Positions 36,936 to 45,732 of a stretch of 64,000 nt of DNA are shown in pieces. Position 1 is the stretch's first letter, and each line of letters opens with the position of its first letter. A program made the position numbers and the translations under genes. This stretch comes from Bog-473 sp963725895 (GTDB lineage: Bacteria; Actinomycetota; Acidimicrobiia; Acidimicrobiales; RAAP-2). Below the pieces are notes generated by a model. It ran no database searches and had not been told where the DNA came from. It saw only the letters and a list, made by a program, of their open reading frames with translations. The DNA is taken from NCBI GenBank assembly GCA_963725895.1, contig CAVSAJ010000004.1, positions 62,001-126,000 on the forward strand. Reading direction: 5' to 3'.

Positions 36936-37619
36936 CTACCCCTGCGTCAGCACGTCCAGGCCGCGGCGCAGGAAGTCGCGACACGCATCGGCATCCCTGC
37001 CCTGCGTACGGGACATGACCGCGCCGAAGGGAGCATTCCAGAAGGCGGGGTCACCGGGGCGGTCGGACCCCCACGGCCCGACGTAGACGTACGCGTCGGG
37101 CGAGAAGGAATCCCCCGGGGAAAAGCCGAGGTTGACCCCGCGTCCGGGCCCGAGCTCGACGGCTGTTGCCACGTCGAAGTGCTCGGGCCACAGCTGCACC
37201 GTCGAGCGGCTGGTCGGCGCCGGATGCATGCACGTCACCTCGTCCAGCACCCGCCAGCCGAGGTCGAACCACTCGTAGAGCGCGTTGAGCTCGGCCGCGG
37301 GGACCCGCAGTGGCACCTCCGCCGGGCCCACGGGCGGCGTGTCGGAACCAGCCGAGAACTCGGTCGTCAGGCTCGTTCCCGCGAACTCGGCAAGGGCCGT
37401 CATCGTCGAGCCCTCGAGCGCGACCGACCGGGCGTCGGTGCCCACTTCGCGCACCAGGCTCCCCCCGGCCAGGCGCAGCACCTCGGGCTCGGGCCCGTAC
37501 GCCGGCGTGGCCAGGCCACCGGGACTGGCTCGCAGCCCGAAGTGGCCGCTCACCTCGAAGCGCCGGCGGCCGAGCACGTGCGCCGCGATCCGGTGCAGGT
37601 CGGCCAGGGTCGTGCCCAT
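36936..37619 (-). CDS. Hypothetical protein, 227 aa
   Basis: The sequence looks genuine: MGTTLADLHRIAAHVLGRRRFEVSGHFGLRAS at the start, then an all-beta region, STVQLWPEHFDVATAVELGPGRGVNLGFSPGDS, and YVYVGPWGSDRPGDPAFWNAPFGAV near the C-terminus. The WPEHFD and GPW...FWNAPFGA elements look like a conserved core of a family I cannot name. There is no signal peptide or membrane helix. It is packed between two same-strand genes (one base from the channel-like gene, four bases from the Coq4-like gene), so all three are probably one operon. Confidence 0.6.
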   Translation of the reverse strand: MGTTLADLHRIAAHVLGRRRFEVSGHFGLRASPGGLATPAYGPEPEVLRLAGGSLVREVGTDARSVALEGSTMTALAEFAGTSLTTEFSAGSDTPPVGPAEVPLRVPAAELNALYEWFDLGWRVLDEVTCMHPAPTSRSTVQLWPEHFDVATAVELGPGRGVNLGFSPGDSFSPDAYVYVGPWGSDRPGDPAFWNAPFGAVMSRTQGRDADACRDFLRRGLDVLTQG

Positions 37620-37620
37620 G

Positions 37621-38778
37621 TCAGCCCAGGAGAGTAACGGTGGCTGCGCCGACCTCGTGCAGGCCGCTGCGGACGCGTCCTGAGCGCGTCCGGGCGCTCC
37701 GCCTGGCCTCGCGTGCCGCGTGCGCGACGTCCGCCGCCACCGTCGCCTCAGCAGAGTGTCCCCAGAATCCGTGGGGCGCGACCAGGAAGTCGATCAGGCG
37801 CTCCAGCTCGTCCCCATACGTCCCGCGGAGCTCCTGCAGGTCGGCCCACGCGAGGGCCTTGTCTCGCAGCGGCACACCGAGCTCGGTCAGCTGGCGCCAG
37901 GCAGCCTCGAAGTTCTCTTCGACCAGCCACGTCACATGCTGTCCGTCCTGGGGGACGTGCAAGCGGCTCGAGATCTCGAGGATGGCCCTGCGGCCGCGCC
38001 TGTACAAGAACGACGGCTCGCGGTCCTTCGCCCCCTCGATGCAGGCCGACGCCAGCGTCGCTGCATCCGTCACGACTCCGAGCGCAGTGACCCACGACTG
38101 GCCGGGGTGCTGGGACCGGAAGAGCGCGAGCATCGGGTACGACACGTGGCTCTCGAGCACGTCTGCCGCCCAGAGCTGCCATTCGTCCAGGGAGCGGTAC
38201 AGCATCTCGACGTCGCCCCGGGGGGCGCAGACTGCGAGCACGCGCACCGGCGTGATGCGGCCGCCGCGGGGATCGTCCAGCGTGAGCAGTCGCGCCTCGC
38301 GCCGGCTGTAGGCCCCGTAGAGCGCCGGCAGATAGGAGATCATCAGTGCGATGGTGACCAGGCCGGTCAGCGTCTCGAGCAGGGTGAGCATGCGCACCAC
38401 GGTGCCGTGCGCGGAGCCGAACACCGGGGTGACCAGCGACGCGCCTGCGTAGTAGACGATCGTGCCGAAGTCGGTGCTGCCACCGATCCGCTGGTCGAGG
38501 CCCCAGTACACGAGCGACCAGCCGATCATGAGCCCGGCCAGCCAGAGGACGAGCAGGCCGAGCAGCGACAACGCCGGGTACAGGTTCAACACGTACTCTC
38601 CCGCGCGGTCCCCGAGGCGCGCCGCGAAGGCGCGGGTGCTCCGCCACGTCGCGGCGTAGAACAGCCGTGTCGGGCGCCACGGCCCGCTGGTGCCCTGGGT
38701 CACGATCAGCGTCGCGACCGCGTCGCTCAGCATCCCGACGACGAGGGCCACACCGCCCAGCGTGGCCACGACCCGCAC
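37621..38778 (-). CDS. Ion-channel-like membrane protein
   Basis: The GTG at 38778 gives 385 residues; the frame is open to 38877, but upstream residues look non-coding. Helices occur at RVVATLGGVALVVGMLSDAVATLIV, LYPALSLLGLLVLWLAGLMIGWSLVYW and LLETLTGLVTIALMISYLPALYGAYSRRE. Between the last two, GTIVYYAGASLVTPVFGSAHG sits where a pore loop with selectivity filter would be in two-helix potassium channels, although TVGYG itself is absent. A long cytoplasmic helical domain follows. It is the first gene of the leftward operon and divergent from the patatin gene. Confidence 0.5.
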   Translation of the reverse strand: MRVVATLGGVALVVGMLSDAVATLIVTQGTSGPWRPTRLFYAATWRSTRAFAARLGDRAGEYVLNLYPALSLLGLLVLWLAGLMIGWSLVYWGLDQRIGGSTDFGTIVYYAGASLVTPVFGSAHGTVVRMLTLLETLTGLVTIALMISYLPALYGAYSRREARLLTLDDPRGGRITPVRVLAVCAPRGDVEMLYRSLDEWQLWAADVLESHVSYPMLALFRSQHPGQSWVTALGVVTDAATLASACIEGAKDREPSFLYRRGRRAILEISSRLHVPQDGQHVTWLVEENFEAAWRQLTELGVPLRDKALAWADLQELRGTYGDELERLIDFLVAPHGFWGHSAEATVAADVAHAAREARRSARTRSGRVRSGLHEVGAATVTLLG

Positions 38779-38945
38779 GATGTTCGTCCTGCACCTCCCC
38801 TGCTTCGGTTCGGCACACCTTATGGAGCGCGTCCCGGGGTCCAGCCCCGTTGCAGCCGAACGGGTCGGTCGTGACACGGGGGCTCCGACGCGCTGAACGG
38901 GACTTCCCCGCCCGGGTCGTCGGCCGGGCGATAGAACAAAGGGTG

Positions 38946-39963
38946 ATGAAGGTCATCCGCGGCTCTTTGGGCAGCCGGAGGGCGCCCCGGATCGGGCTGG
39001 TGCTCGGCGCCGGGGGCGTCGTCGGGCAGGCGTACCAGGCTGGGGTGCTGGCTGCGCTGCGGCGAGAGACAGGCTGGGACCCTCGAGGCGCCAACGTCAT
39101 CGTCGGGACCTCCGCCGGCTCGGTCACGGGGTGTGCCTTGCGTCTCGGCGTCCCCGCCACCGACCTGGCGGCGTCGCTCTACGGCGCGCCCACGACGCGG
39201 CGTGGCGGGGCCATCCTCCGCCGCATCCTCCCCGAGGACGCCGGCCCTCTGCCCTCTCCCTCTCTGTTGTCGCTGCTCCGGCCGTGGGGCCTTCCGTCGC
39301 CTGCCCTCGTCGTGCGCACCCTCCGCCGCCCCCTCGCCTTCCGCCCCGAGGTGGCGGCGATGACGCTCGTGCCGCGGGGACAAGTCGACATCTCCGAGCG
39401 GGCTCGCGGCCTCGACGAGCACATCGGGACCCGCTGGCCCGATGGCCTGCGGATCTGCGCCGTCCGCCGCACCGACGGTGGCCGCGTCGTCTTCGGCTCG
39501 CCCCGGCGCACCGCCGGCACGGCTGGCCCTGGCCGTGCTCGCATCGTGTGCCATACCGGGGTACTTCACGCCGGTCGTCATCGACGGCACCGAGTACGTG
39601 GACGGCGGGGTGCACTCGGTCACCAACGCAGACGTGCTCAAGAACGAGGAACTCGATCTGGTGATCGTCGTGTCGTCGCTCTCGGCCGCACACGGCACTG
39701 CCAACGGCGCCGACGGTTGGCTGCGCCGCAGCGTGCACCGTCGGATGGAGCGCGAGGTCGCCCGGCTCGAAGAGGCCGGGACCGCGGTGATCACCCTCGA
39801 GCCCGGCTCCACCTCCAGACGGGTCATGGGACTACGTGCCATGGCCGAAGACCGCGGTCCCGCCGTGATCGAGGCCGCCTACGAGGAGACCCGCAGACGC
39901 ATCCTGGCCACGCCGTTTCTGGCCTCATTGGGCGAGCCCCTCTCGGCTGCGACCGCCGGCTGA
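38946..39963 (+). pseudogene. Patatin-like phospholipase, frameshifted
   Basis: This is a Ser-Asp dyad acyl hydrolase. The N-terminal frame has the oxyanion motif GAGGVVGQAY (residues 21-30) and the nucleophile elbow GTSAGS with S56. Near 39500 an extra C in TCGCCCCGGC changes the frame. The second frame holds ASCAIPGYFTPVVIDGTEYVDGG, whose DGG supplies the catalytic Asp, and continues to ATAG at 39963. The joined protein has about 338 residues. It likely cleaves fatty acids from phospholipids or triacylglycerol. It lies just upstream of a WS/DGAT acyltransferase on the same strand, so both may serve storage-lipid turnover. Confidence 0.78.
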
Positions 39964-40027
39964 CCCCGGGGAAGCGGGTGGCGGCCGGTAGTAGCCTCGC
40001 CCCGAGCCGGATGCGAAGGGAGGGTGG

Positions 40028-41437
40028 ATGAGTCCTGACCGCCTGAGCCCCCTGGACGCCTCGTTCCTCCACATCGAGGACCACGTGTCGCACATGCACA
40101 TCGCATCGGTGACGATCTTCGAAGGGCCGCCGCCGCCCTTCTCCGAGATCGTGGGCATGGTCGATGCCAAGCTCGACCTCGTTCCGCGCTACCGCCAGAA
40201 GGTCAAGTCCGTCCCGCTCGAGCTCGGGCGTCCGGTCTGGGTCGACGATCCGCACTTCAACATCGAATATCACGTGCGCCACACCGCGCTCCCTGCCCCG
40301 GGCGGAGAGAGCGAGCTGCGCAAGCTGGTCGGGCGCGTCATGGCCCAGCAGCTGGACCGCTCGAAGCCGCTGTGGGAAATCTGGGTCGTCGAGGGGCTCG
40401 AAGGCGGTCGCTGGGCGATCCTGGCCAAGACGCACCACGCGCTCGTCGACGGCGTGTCCGGGACGGACCTCCTCGCCGTGGTGATGGACCTGAGTGCCGA
40501 CGCGGAGCGGCCTCCGCCTTCCACCTGGATCGCCCATCCCGAGCCTTCCGGCCTCGAGCTGATGGTCGAGGCACTCGAGAACTTCGTGCTCTCGCCCTAC
40601 GAACAACTGCGCGCGGCGCGCGCCCAGACCCGTGCCATCCGCCGCATCGCTGGGTACGCACTCGAAGTCGCCGGCGGGCTGTTCTCCCTGAGCGGGCTCG
40701 TTCGTCCAATGCCACTCTCGAGTCTGAACGGCCCACTCGGCCCGCATCGGCGCTACGCCTGGGCGTCGACCTCCGTCGACGACATCAAGCGCGTCCGCAA
40801 GGCACTCGGCGGGACGTTCAACGATGTCGTGCTCGCGTGCATCACCAACGGATTCCGCGAGCTGTTGTTGGCCCGCGAAGAAGATGTCGAGCGTGTGGTG
40901 CGCACCCTCGTGCCCGTCTCGGTTCGCCCCCGCGACACCACCGGGCGGGCCGTCGGCGACGGAACGTATGAGAACAGGGTGTCGGCGATGTTCGCCGAGC
41001 TGCCCGTCGACATCGACGACCCCGTGCTGCGGCTGCACACGATCACCGAGCAGATGAAGGACCTCAAGGAGTCGAAGCAGGCCGTCGCCGGTGAAGCCCT
41101 CACCTCCATGTCAGGCTTTGCGCCACCGATGTTGCTGGCGCTCGGCATGCGCCTGGCCACCCGAGCCGGCCAGCGCAACGTGAACACGGTCACGACCAAC
41201 GTGCCCGGTCCACAGTTCCCGCTCTACGCCGCCGGACGGCGAATGATCCGCGCGTTCCCCTACGTCCCGCTCGGGGGCCAGATGCGTCTCGGGATCGCGA
41301 TCTTCTCCTACGACGGCGAAGTCAGCTTCGGCATCACCGGTGACTACGACTCGACGCCGGACATCGACGTGCTGGCGGGGGGAATCGAGGACGGCATGAC
41401 GCAGATGCTGAAGGCCTGCGAGCAGCCCGCCTCCTGA
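40028..41437 (+). CDS. Wax ester synthase / diacylglycerol acyltransferase (WS/DGAT)
   Basis: The 469-residue enzyme makes wax esters or triacylglycerols from fatty acyl-CoA. The catalytic HHxxxDG motif is KTHHALVDG with H136, H137 and D141. Other family marks are MSPDRLSPLDASFLHIED at the N-terminus, PLWEIWVVEGL, GTFNDVVLACITNGFR (the PLW and ND motifs) and NVPGPQFPLYAAGRRM near the C-terminus. Length is normal. Start ATG 40028 follows AAGGGAGGGTGG. Neutral-lipid storage is common in actinomycetes; the patatin gene 64 bases upstream could hydrolyse the same lipids. Confidence 0.93.
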   Translation: MSPDRLSPLDASFLHIEDHVSHMHIASVTIFEGPPPPFSEIVGMVDAKLDLVPRYRQKVKSVPLELGRPVWVDDPHFNIEYHVRHTALPAPGGESELRKLVGRVMAQQLDRSKPLWEIWVVEGLEGGRWAILAKTHHALVDGVSGTDLLAVVMDLSADAERPPPSTWIAHPEPSGLELMVEALENFVLSPYEQLRAARAQTRAIRRIAGYALEVAGGLFSLSGLVRPMPLSSLNGPLGPHRRYAWASTSVDDIKRVRKALGGTFNDVVLACITNGFRELLLAREEDVERVVRTLVPVSVRPRDTTGRAVGDGTYENRVSAMFAELPVDIDDPVLRLHTITEQMKDLKESKQAVAGEALTSMSGFAPPMLLALGMRLATRAGQRNVNTVTTNVPGPQFPLYAAGRRMIRAFPYVPLGGQMRLGIAIFSYDGEVSFGITGDYDSTPDIDVLAGGIEDGMTQMLKACEQPAS

Positions 41438-41440
41438 GCG

Positions 41441-41941
41441 TCAGGCAGGAGCGGGACGGGTCGCCGGCAATCCGAGTTTTCGGTGGTCCCAGGTGACCGT
41501 CCGTTCCACCTTGAGCTTGATCCCGACGCGCTTGTGCAACATCGTCTCGATGAAGGGCTTGAGCTCCTCGGTATAGGGCGCGTAGTACCGCTCGAACACG
41601 CTCACCCCGAGGGTCCAGAGCTTGTCGGGGTCCTCCACGAACTCGGCCTTGCCGACCAGCTCCACCCCTCGGAGTTCTTCGTAGTAGTCGCCGTCCTCGA
41701 ACAACAGCGTCAGGTTGGGGTTGCGCCGGAGGTTCTGAACTTTTTGCGACTTCGCCTTCGTCTCGACTGTGATGCAGCCATCGACGAAGCCGTACCACAT
41801 GGCCACCGCGTGAATGGACCCGTCTGCGGAGATGGAGCACATGGTCATGGCGCGACGCTCGCCGAGAAACGCCTCGATTTCGTCGGGTGTCATCTGAATG
41901 CTCTTGCGCTGATTCACGCCGTGTCCCATGGCTTCTGTCAC
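41441..41941 (-). CDS. Pyridoxamine 5-phosphate oxidase-fold / F420-type flavin-binding protein
   Basis: The 166-residue split-barrel protein starts at the GTG at 41941, with GGGAGG upstream. Family elements are MTPDEIEAFLGERRAMTMCSIS, HAVAMWYGFVDGCITVETKAKSQKVQNLRRNPNLTLLFE and a following YEELRGVELVGKAEFVED. This is the layout of actinobacterial PPOX-class proteins that bind FMN or F420 and reduce small organic molecules or quinones. The specific substrate is unknown. It is convergent with the WS/DGAT gene (3 bases apart). Confidence 0.82.
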   Translation of the reverse strand: MTEAMGHGVNQRKSIQMTPDEIEAFLGERRAMTMCSISADGSIHAVAMWYGFVDGCITVETKAKSQKVQNLRRNPNLTLLFEDGDYYEELRGVELVGKAEFVEDPDKLWTLGVSVFERYYAPYTEELKPFIETMLHKRVGIKLKVERTVTWDHRKLGLPATRPAPA

Positions 41942-42006
41942 CGAACACCTCCCGTGTGTGTGACTCGGGAGCGTACTGCTGCGGGGCGGATAAGAGGGAG
42001 CTAAGA

Positions 42007-42061
42007 GTTCATCTTCAGAACACTTATTGGTTGCTGCGCATTCACAGCACGTTCACCTCGG
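42007..42061 (+). promoter_or_regulatory. PHO-box-like direct repeats upstream of the RegX3-like regulator region
   Basis: Five consecutive 11-bp registers run from 42007 to 42061. Three carry the GTTCAYC-type core of actinobacterial PHO boxes: GTTCATCTTCA (42007-42017), ATTCACAGCAC (42040-42050) and GTTCACCTCGG (42051-42061). The last two are adjacent units, and the first is exactly in phase. A TAGCGT hexamer at 42067-42072 could be the -10 element. Confidence 0.5.
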
Positions 42062-42081
42062 CTCCCTAGCGTGAGGGCTCG

Positions 42082-42360
42082 ATGGCGAGCGCCGATCAGT
42101 ACATGGGTCACGGCGATCGGGGCCCTCGTTCCAGCCCCGTTGCCGAACGCCATCGCGGTCAGGACGCCCTGGCCGAGGTCATCACGATCCGACCGGAGCG
42201 CTCACACCGCCTCGGGCTCATCGGGTCGTTGGTAGACATTGCGCGGGTGTTCGCCTCCCCGCGCGCTCAGGCGACGTCGGCGCGTACAACCCCCCGTCCG
42301 CCGTCGTCGCCTGCCTCTCTCTTCCTGCTTCCATCTCGGGAACCCCACGACGCTGCCTGA
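42082..42360 (+). CDS. Possible small protein of 92 aa downstream of the PHO-box-like element
   Basis: The frame starts with ATG at 42082, ten bases after the predicted -10 hexamer, so translation would have to be leaderless or nearly so. The first half (AEVITIRPERSHRLGLIGSLVDIARVFA) looks protein-like; the second half is Pro/Ser/Arg-rich and may be only read-through into non-coding sequence. No family is recognised, and it ends 14 bases before the response-regulator start. It could equally be the leader of the regulator transcript. Low confidence. Confidence 0.25.
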   Translation: MASADQYMGHGDRGPRSSPVAERHRGQDALAEVITIRPERSHRLGLIGSLVDIARVFASPRAQATSARTTPRPPSSPASLFLLPSREPHDAA

Positions 42361-42373
42361 GGCGGAATCAGGC

Positions 42374-43120
42374 GTGGCGGTCGCGAATACACAGTCAGCC
42401 GCGGGCCGGACTCCGCTCGTCGGGCCGCCGCGCGACAACCGGCCACTGGTGTTGGTCGTCGACGACGAGGAGTCCTACCGTCAAGCGTTGGCGTCAGGAC
42501 TGACGCGAGAGGGCTTCACGGTCGAGTCCGCCGGTGACGGCCACGAGGCACTCCGACTCTTCCATCGCGTGCACCCCGACCTCGTGCTGCTCGACGTCAT
42601 GCTGCCCGACCAGTCCGGGATCGAGATCTGCCAGCAGATGCGCAGCTTGAAACCGGTCCCCATCATCATGGTGACGGCGCGCGACTCCGAGGTCGACATC
42701 GTGCTCGGTCTCGAGCTGGGCGCAAGCGACTACGTGGCCAAGCCGTTCCGGCTGCGCGAGCTCGTGGCGCGGATGCGGGCCGTCCTCCGACGCGGCGTGG
42801 CCGTCGCGGAACATCACGAGGAGGTCCTCACCGTGGGCCCGGTCCGTCTCGACGCGGGGCGCCGCGAGGTCACCGTCAACGAGAGCCCGGTCGACCTCTC
42901 TCGGAAGGAGTTCGACCTCCTGGCCCTGCTGATGTCGCACAGCGGCCAGGTGGTGACGCGCGACTGGTGTATCGACCGGCTGTGGTGGGACCAGGAGCTC
43001 ACGGACACGCGGACGCTCGACACCCACATCAAACGCCTCCGCCGCAAGGTCGAGCCTGACCCGGCCAACCCGCGTCACCTGGTCACCGTGCGAGGCGTCG
43101 GGTTCCGCTTCGAGGCATAG
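42374..43120 (+). CDS. OmpR/RegX3-like response regulator
   Basis: The 248-residue regulator is read from the GTG at 42374. Receiver: VVDDEESYRQAL, phospho-acceptor D74 in VLLDVMLPDQSG, the switch Thr in MVTARD and Lys in YVAKPFRLREL. The C-terminal winged helix reads VDLSRKEFDLLALLMSHSGQVVTRDWCIDRLW, then DTRTLDTHIKRLRRKVEPDP and a closing VRGVGFRF, close to RegX3/PhoP of actinomycetes. No histidine kinase is adjacent, so it is an orphan in this window. A PHO-box-like element lies about 310 bases upstream, suggesting phosphate-linked or autoregulated expression. Confidence 0.9.
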   Translation: MAVANTQSAAGRTPLVGPPRDNRPLVLVVDDEESYRQALASGLTREGFTVESAGDGHEALRLFHRVHPDLVLLDVMLPDQSGIEICQQMRSLKPVPIIMVTARDSEVDIVLGLELGASDYVAKPFRLRELVARMRAVLRRGVAVAEHHEEVLTVGPVRLDAGRREVTVNESPVDLSRKEFDLLALLMSHSGQVVTRDWCIDRLWWDQELTDTRTLDTHIKRLRRKVEPDPANPRHLVTVRGVGFRFEA

Positions 43121-43158
43121 CCGAGCACGAACGGTGGTTCCCGCCCTACATTGAGCGG

Positions 43159-43617
43159 ATGCGCACAGGCGACGTCGTTCCCGATTTCGAGCTGCCCGAT
43201 CAGACCGGCACCCCCCGCACGCTCAGCGGCTTCTTGGCCAACGGGCCGGTCGTGCTGTTCTTCTACCCGGCGGCGATGACGTATGGCTGCACCAAGGAGA
43301 GCTGTCACTTCAGGGACCTGGCTGCCGAATTCGCCGCCGTGGGGGCACAGCCCGTCGGTATCAGCGCAGACAGCATCGAGAAGCAGAAGCAGTTCGACGA
43401 GAAGGAGACGCTCGGCTTCCCGCTGCTCTCGGATCCCGATCGCGCCGTGGCGGCGCAGATGGGCGCCAAGCGCAGTGCCGGCTTCCTGCCGAACAAGCGG
43501 ATGACGTTCGTGATCGACACCGACCGCAAGCTCCTCGATGTGATCCACAGCGAGGTCTCCATGGGCTCTCACGCCGACAAGGCGCTCGCCCTCTTGAAGG
43601 CGCGTTCCGCTGCCTGA
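43159..43617 (+). CDS. Peroxiredoxin, BCP/AhpC-TSA family
   Basis: The 152-residue thiol peroxidase has MRTGDVVPDFELPDQTG at the start and the active site FFYPAAMTYGCTKESCHFRD, where C44 is the peroxidatic and C49 the likely resolving Cys (the BCP-type CxxxxC pair). The SDSIEKQKQFDEK and FPLLSDPDRAVA segments follow as expected. It reduces hydrogen and alkyl peroxides in the cytosol with thioredoxin. It follows the response regulator by 38 bases; the SDR gene begins at its 3-prime end. Confidence 0.93.
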   Translation: MRTGDVVPDFELPDQTGTPRTLSGFLANGPVVLFFYPAAMTYGCTKESCHFRDLAAEFAAVGAQPVGISADSIEKQKQFDEKETLGFPLLSDPDRAVAAQMGAKRSAGFLPNKRMTFVIDTDRKLLDVIHSEVSMGSHADKALALLKARSAA

Positions 43618-44435
43618 GCGCGTCGCCGTCGTCACCGGGGCCGCATCCGGCATCGGCGCCGCCACCGCTGCCCGCCTCGTGGCATCGGGCTGGCGCGTCG
43701 TGGGCGTCGACAAGGACGAGACAGACGTGGTAGCAGATCTGGGCGACGCCCGAAGGCCGCCGGCGAGCGGTGGACGAGGCCACCGCGCCGCTGTGGCGGA
43801 ACTCTGGCCGGCATCGTGACGTGCGCGGGCCTGGCGGGTGCGCCGAACCGGCCCGGGTCGCTCCTCGCCGCAGTGAACTATTTCGGCACTGTCGAGGTGC
43901 TCGAGGGCCTGCGGCCCCTGCTGGTGCAAGGCGGTGCCGCCGTGGCGATCAGCTCCAACTCGACCACGGTGCAGCCGGCCATCCCCGCGGACCTCGTCGA
44001 GGCTTGCCTGAATCACGACACCGCGCTGCAGCGCGGACATTGCCGACGCGCACGGCTCGCTCGTGGCCTACCCGGCGACGAAGCTGGCCGTGGCGTACTG
44101 GGTACGCCGCCAACGCGACTCGGACGCAGTGGGCGGGGTCAGGACTCCGCCTCAATGCCATCGCCCCCGGCATGATCGACACCCCGATGGTGGCGGGGAT
44201 GCGTTCGGACCCCGAGACGGGACCGTTGCTCGACCTGCTCCCGATCCCGGTGGGGCGGCCGGGCCGGGCCGTTGAGATTGCCGCGCTCGTCGAGTTTCTG
44301 CTCGGTTCCGACGCCGCGTTCTTCTGCGGTTCCGTGGTGTTCTGCGACGGAGGCAGCGACGCCTTGCTGCGCACCAGGGACTGGCCGGCGGCGTGGGACA
44401 TCTCGGTGCGCGACCTCGGTCGGCAGCTCTCCTGA
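43610..44435 (+). pseudogene. Short-chain dehydrogenase/reductase, frameshifted four times
   Basis: The pieces in order are ERVAVVTGAASGIGAATAARL (TGxxxGIG cofactor motif), VDEATAPLWR, GIVTCAGLAGAPNRPGSLL with NYFGTVEVLEGL and ISSNST, then HGSLVAYPATKLAVAYWVRR (YxxxK catalytic pair), and LRLNAIAPGMIDTPM to the stop at 44435. The reading moves on by one base near 43750, 43800, 44030 and 44110; deleting one base at each gives a complete SDR of about 270 residues. No standard start codon is in frame; translation may begin near 43610 or the start may be affected by another error. It resembles 3-alpha-HSD/carbonyl reductase-like SDRs. Confidence 0.72.
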
Positions 44436-44485
44436 CCCCCGGGCGTCCACGATCCCGCTCGCGACGGCGTCCGTAGGCTGCTGCC

Positions 44486-45732
44486 ATGCCGGGCCGCATC
44501 CTGGTGGACACCACCCCGCTGCGAGAGAGCCGCGACTTCCGGCTCCTGTTCTCGGGTCAGCTGATCTCGATGTTGGGGACCCAGCTGACGGTCGTCGCCA
44601 TCCCCTTCCAGGTGTACTCCATGACCCGGTCGTCGCTCCAGGTCGGCGCGATCAGCCTGGCGCAGCTGATCCCCTTCGTTGCCGGGCGCGCTGTGGGCGG
44701 GTCCGATCGGCGATGCCGTCGACCGGCGCCGCATCATGGTCTGGACCACCGGGGCACTGGTGCTCACGAGTGGGTCCATGGCGCTCAACGCCGCCGTGGC
44801 GCACCCCTCTCTGGTGGCGCTCTACGTCGTCAGCTCCGTCGCGGCAGGGCTGACCGGCTTCTCGAGCACGGCCCGAATGGCCTCGGTCCCCGGCATGGTC
44901 GAACGCCGGCACCTCACGCGCGGCCTTCGCCATGATGCAGATCATCTTCCAGGTCGGCACGGTCGTCGGACCGGCGCTGTCGGGCATCTTGCTGGGCATC
45001 GGGTTGCCGCTCGTCTTCGCGCTCGACGCCCTGTCCTTCGTCGTCGCCTGCGCGACCTCAGCCATGCTCCAGCCAATTCCGCCGCCGGACCACGCGGCCG
45101 GCCTCTCCCCGTGGCAGTCCACCAAGGAAGGGCTGCGCTACCTCCGAGGGCGCCAGGCACTTCAAGGCGTCTACCTGATCGACGTCAACGCCATGGTGTT
45201 CGGCATGCCGCGCGCGCTCTTTCCCGCCATGGCGGGCTCTGTGTTCGGTGGCGGGACCATCACCCTCGGATTCCTCTACGCCGCCCCCGGCGTCGGCGCG
45301 CTCATCGGTGCGGTGACGACGGGGTGGGTCGCCCACTTCCGGCGGCAGGGCCGGGCGGTGATCGTTGCCGTCTCGGTCTGGGGCGTCGCCATCGCGCTCT
45401 TCGGCTTCGCCGACACACTGTGGATCGCGCTCGTCTTGCTGGCCGTCGCCGGCTGGGCCGACGTGATCTCGGCCGTCCTGCGCAACACCATGCTGCAGAC
45501 CTCCATCCCCGAACGTTTCCGGAGCCGCATGTCGTCCATCCAGACGGCGGTCGTGCAGGGCGGGCCCCGGCTGGGTGACATGGAGTCGGGCGCCGTGGCC
45601 ACCTTGACCAGCGTGGAGTTCTCGGTGGTCTCGGGGGGACTGCTCTGCATCGTCGGCGCCGTGGTGATCGGCGCCCTCCTGCCCTCCTTCCGTCGTCACG
45701 TCGCCGGTGAGATCGACGATGTCCCCGTATGA
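44486..45732 (+). pseudogene. MFS exporter (EntS/MFS_3-like), frameshifted twice
   Basis: The three pieces are PLRESRDFRLLFSGQLISML with GTQLTVVAIPFQVY, then GDAVDRRRIMVWTTGAL with ASVPGMV, then MMQIIFQVGTVVGPALSGIL through the remaining helices to 45732. Breaks are near 44690 (extra G in GCCGGGCGCG) and 44925. The joined protein has 12 helices and about 415 residues, the normal length. The opening LRESRDFRLLFSGQLIS is the standard start of EntS-like drug/siderophore exporters. The PIG-L gene overlaps its 3-prime end. Exported compound unknown. Confidence 0.78.

Noticed and set aside
39824..41038. 404-codon open frame on the minus strand opposite the WS/DGAT gene
   Set aside because: It is the antisense shadow of a well-conserved enzyme; its composition is His/Asp/Gly-rich and it matches no family.
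43610..44435. Programmed ribosomal frameshifting in the SDR gene
   Set aside because: Four shifts without slippery heptamers or shared context, and the same kind of break in many unrelated genes, fit sequence errors better.
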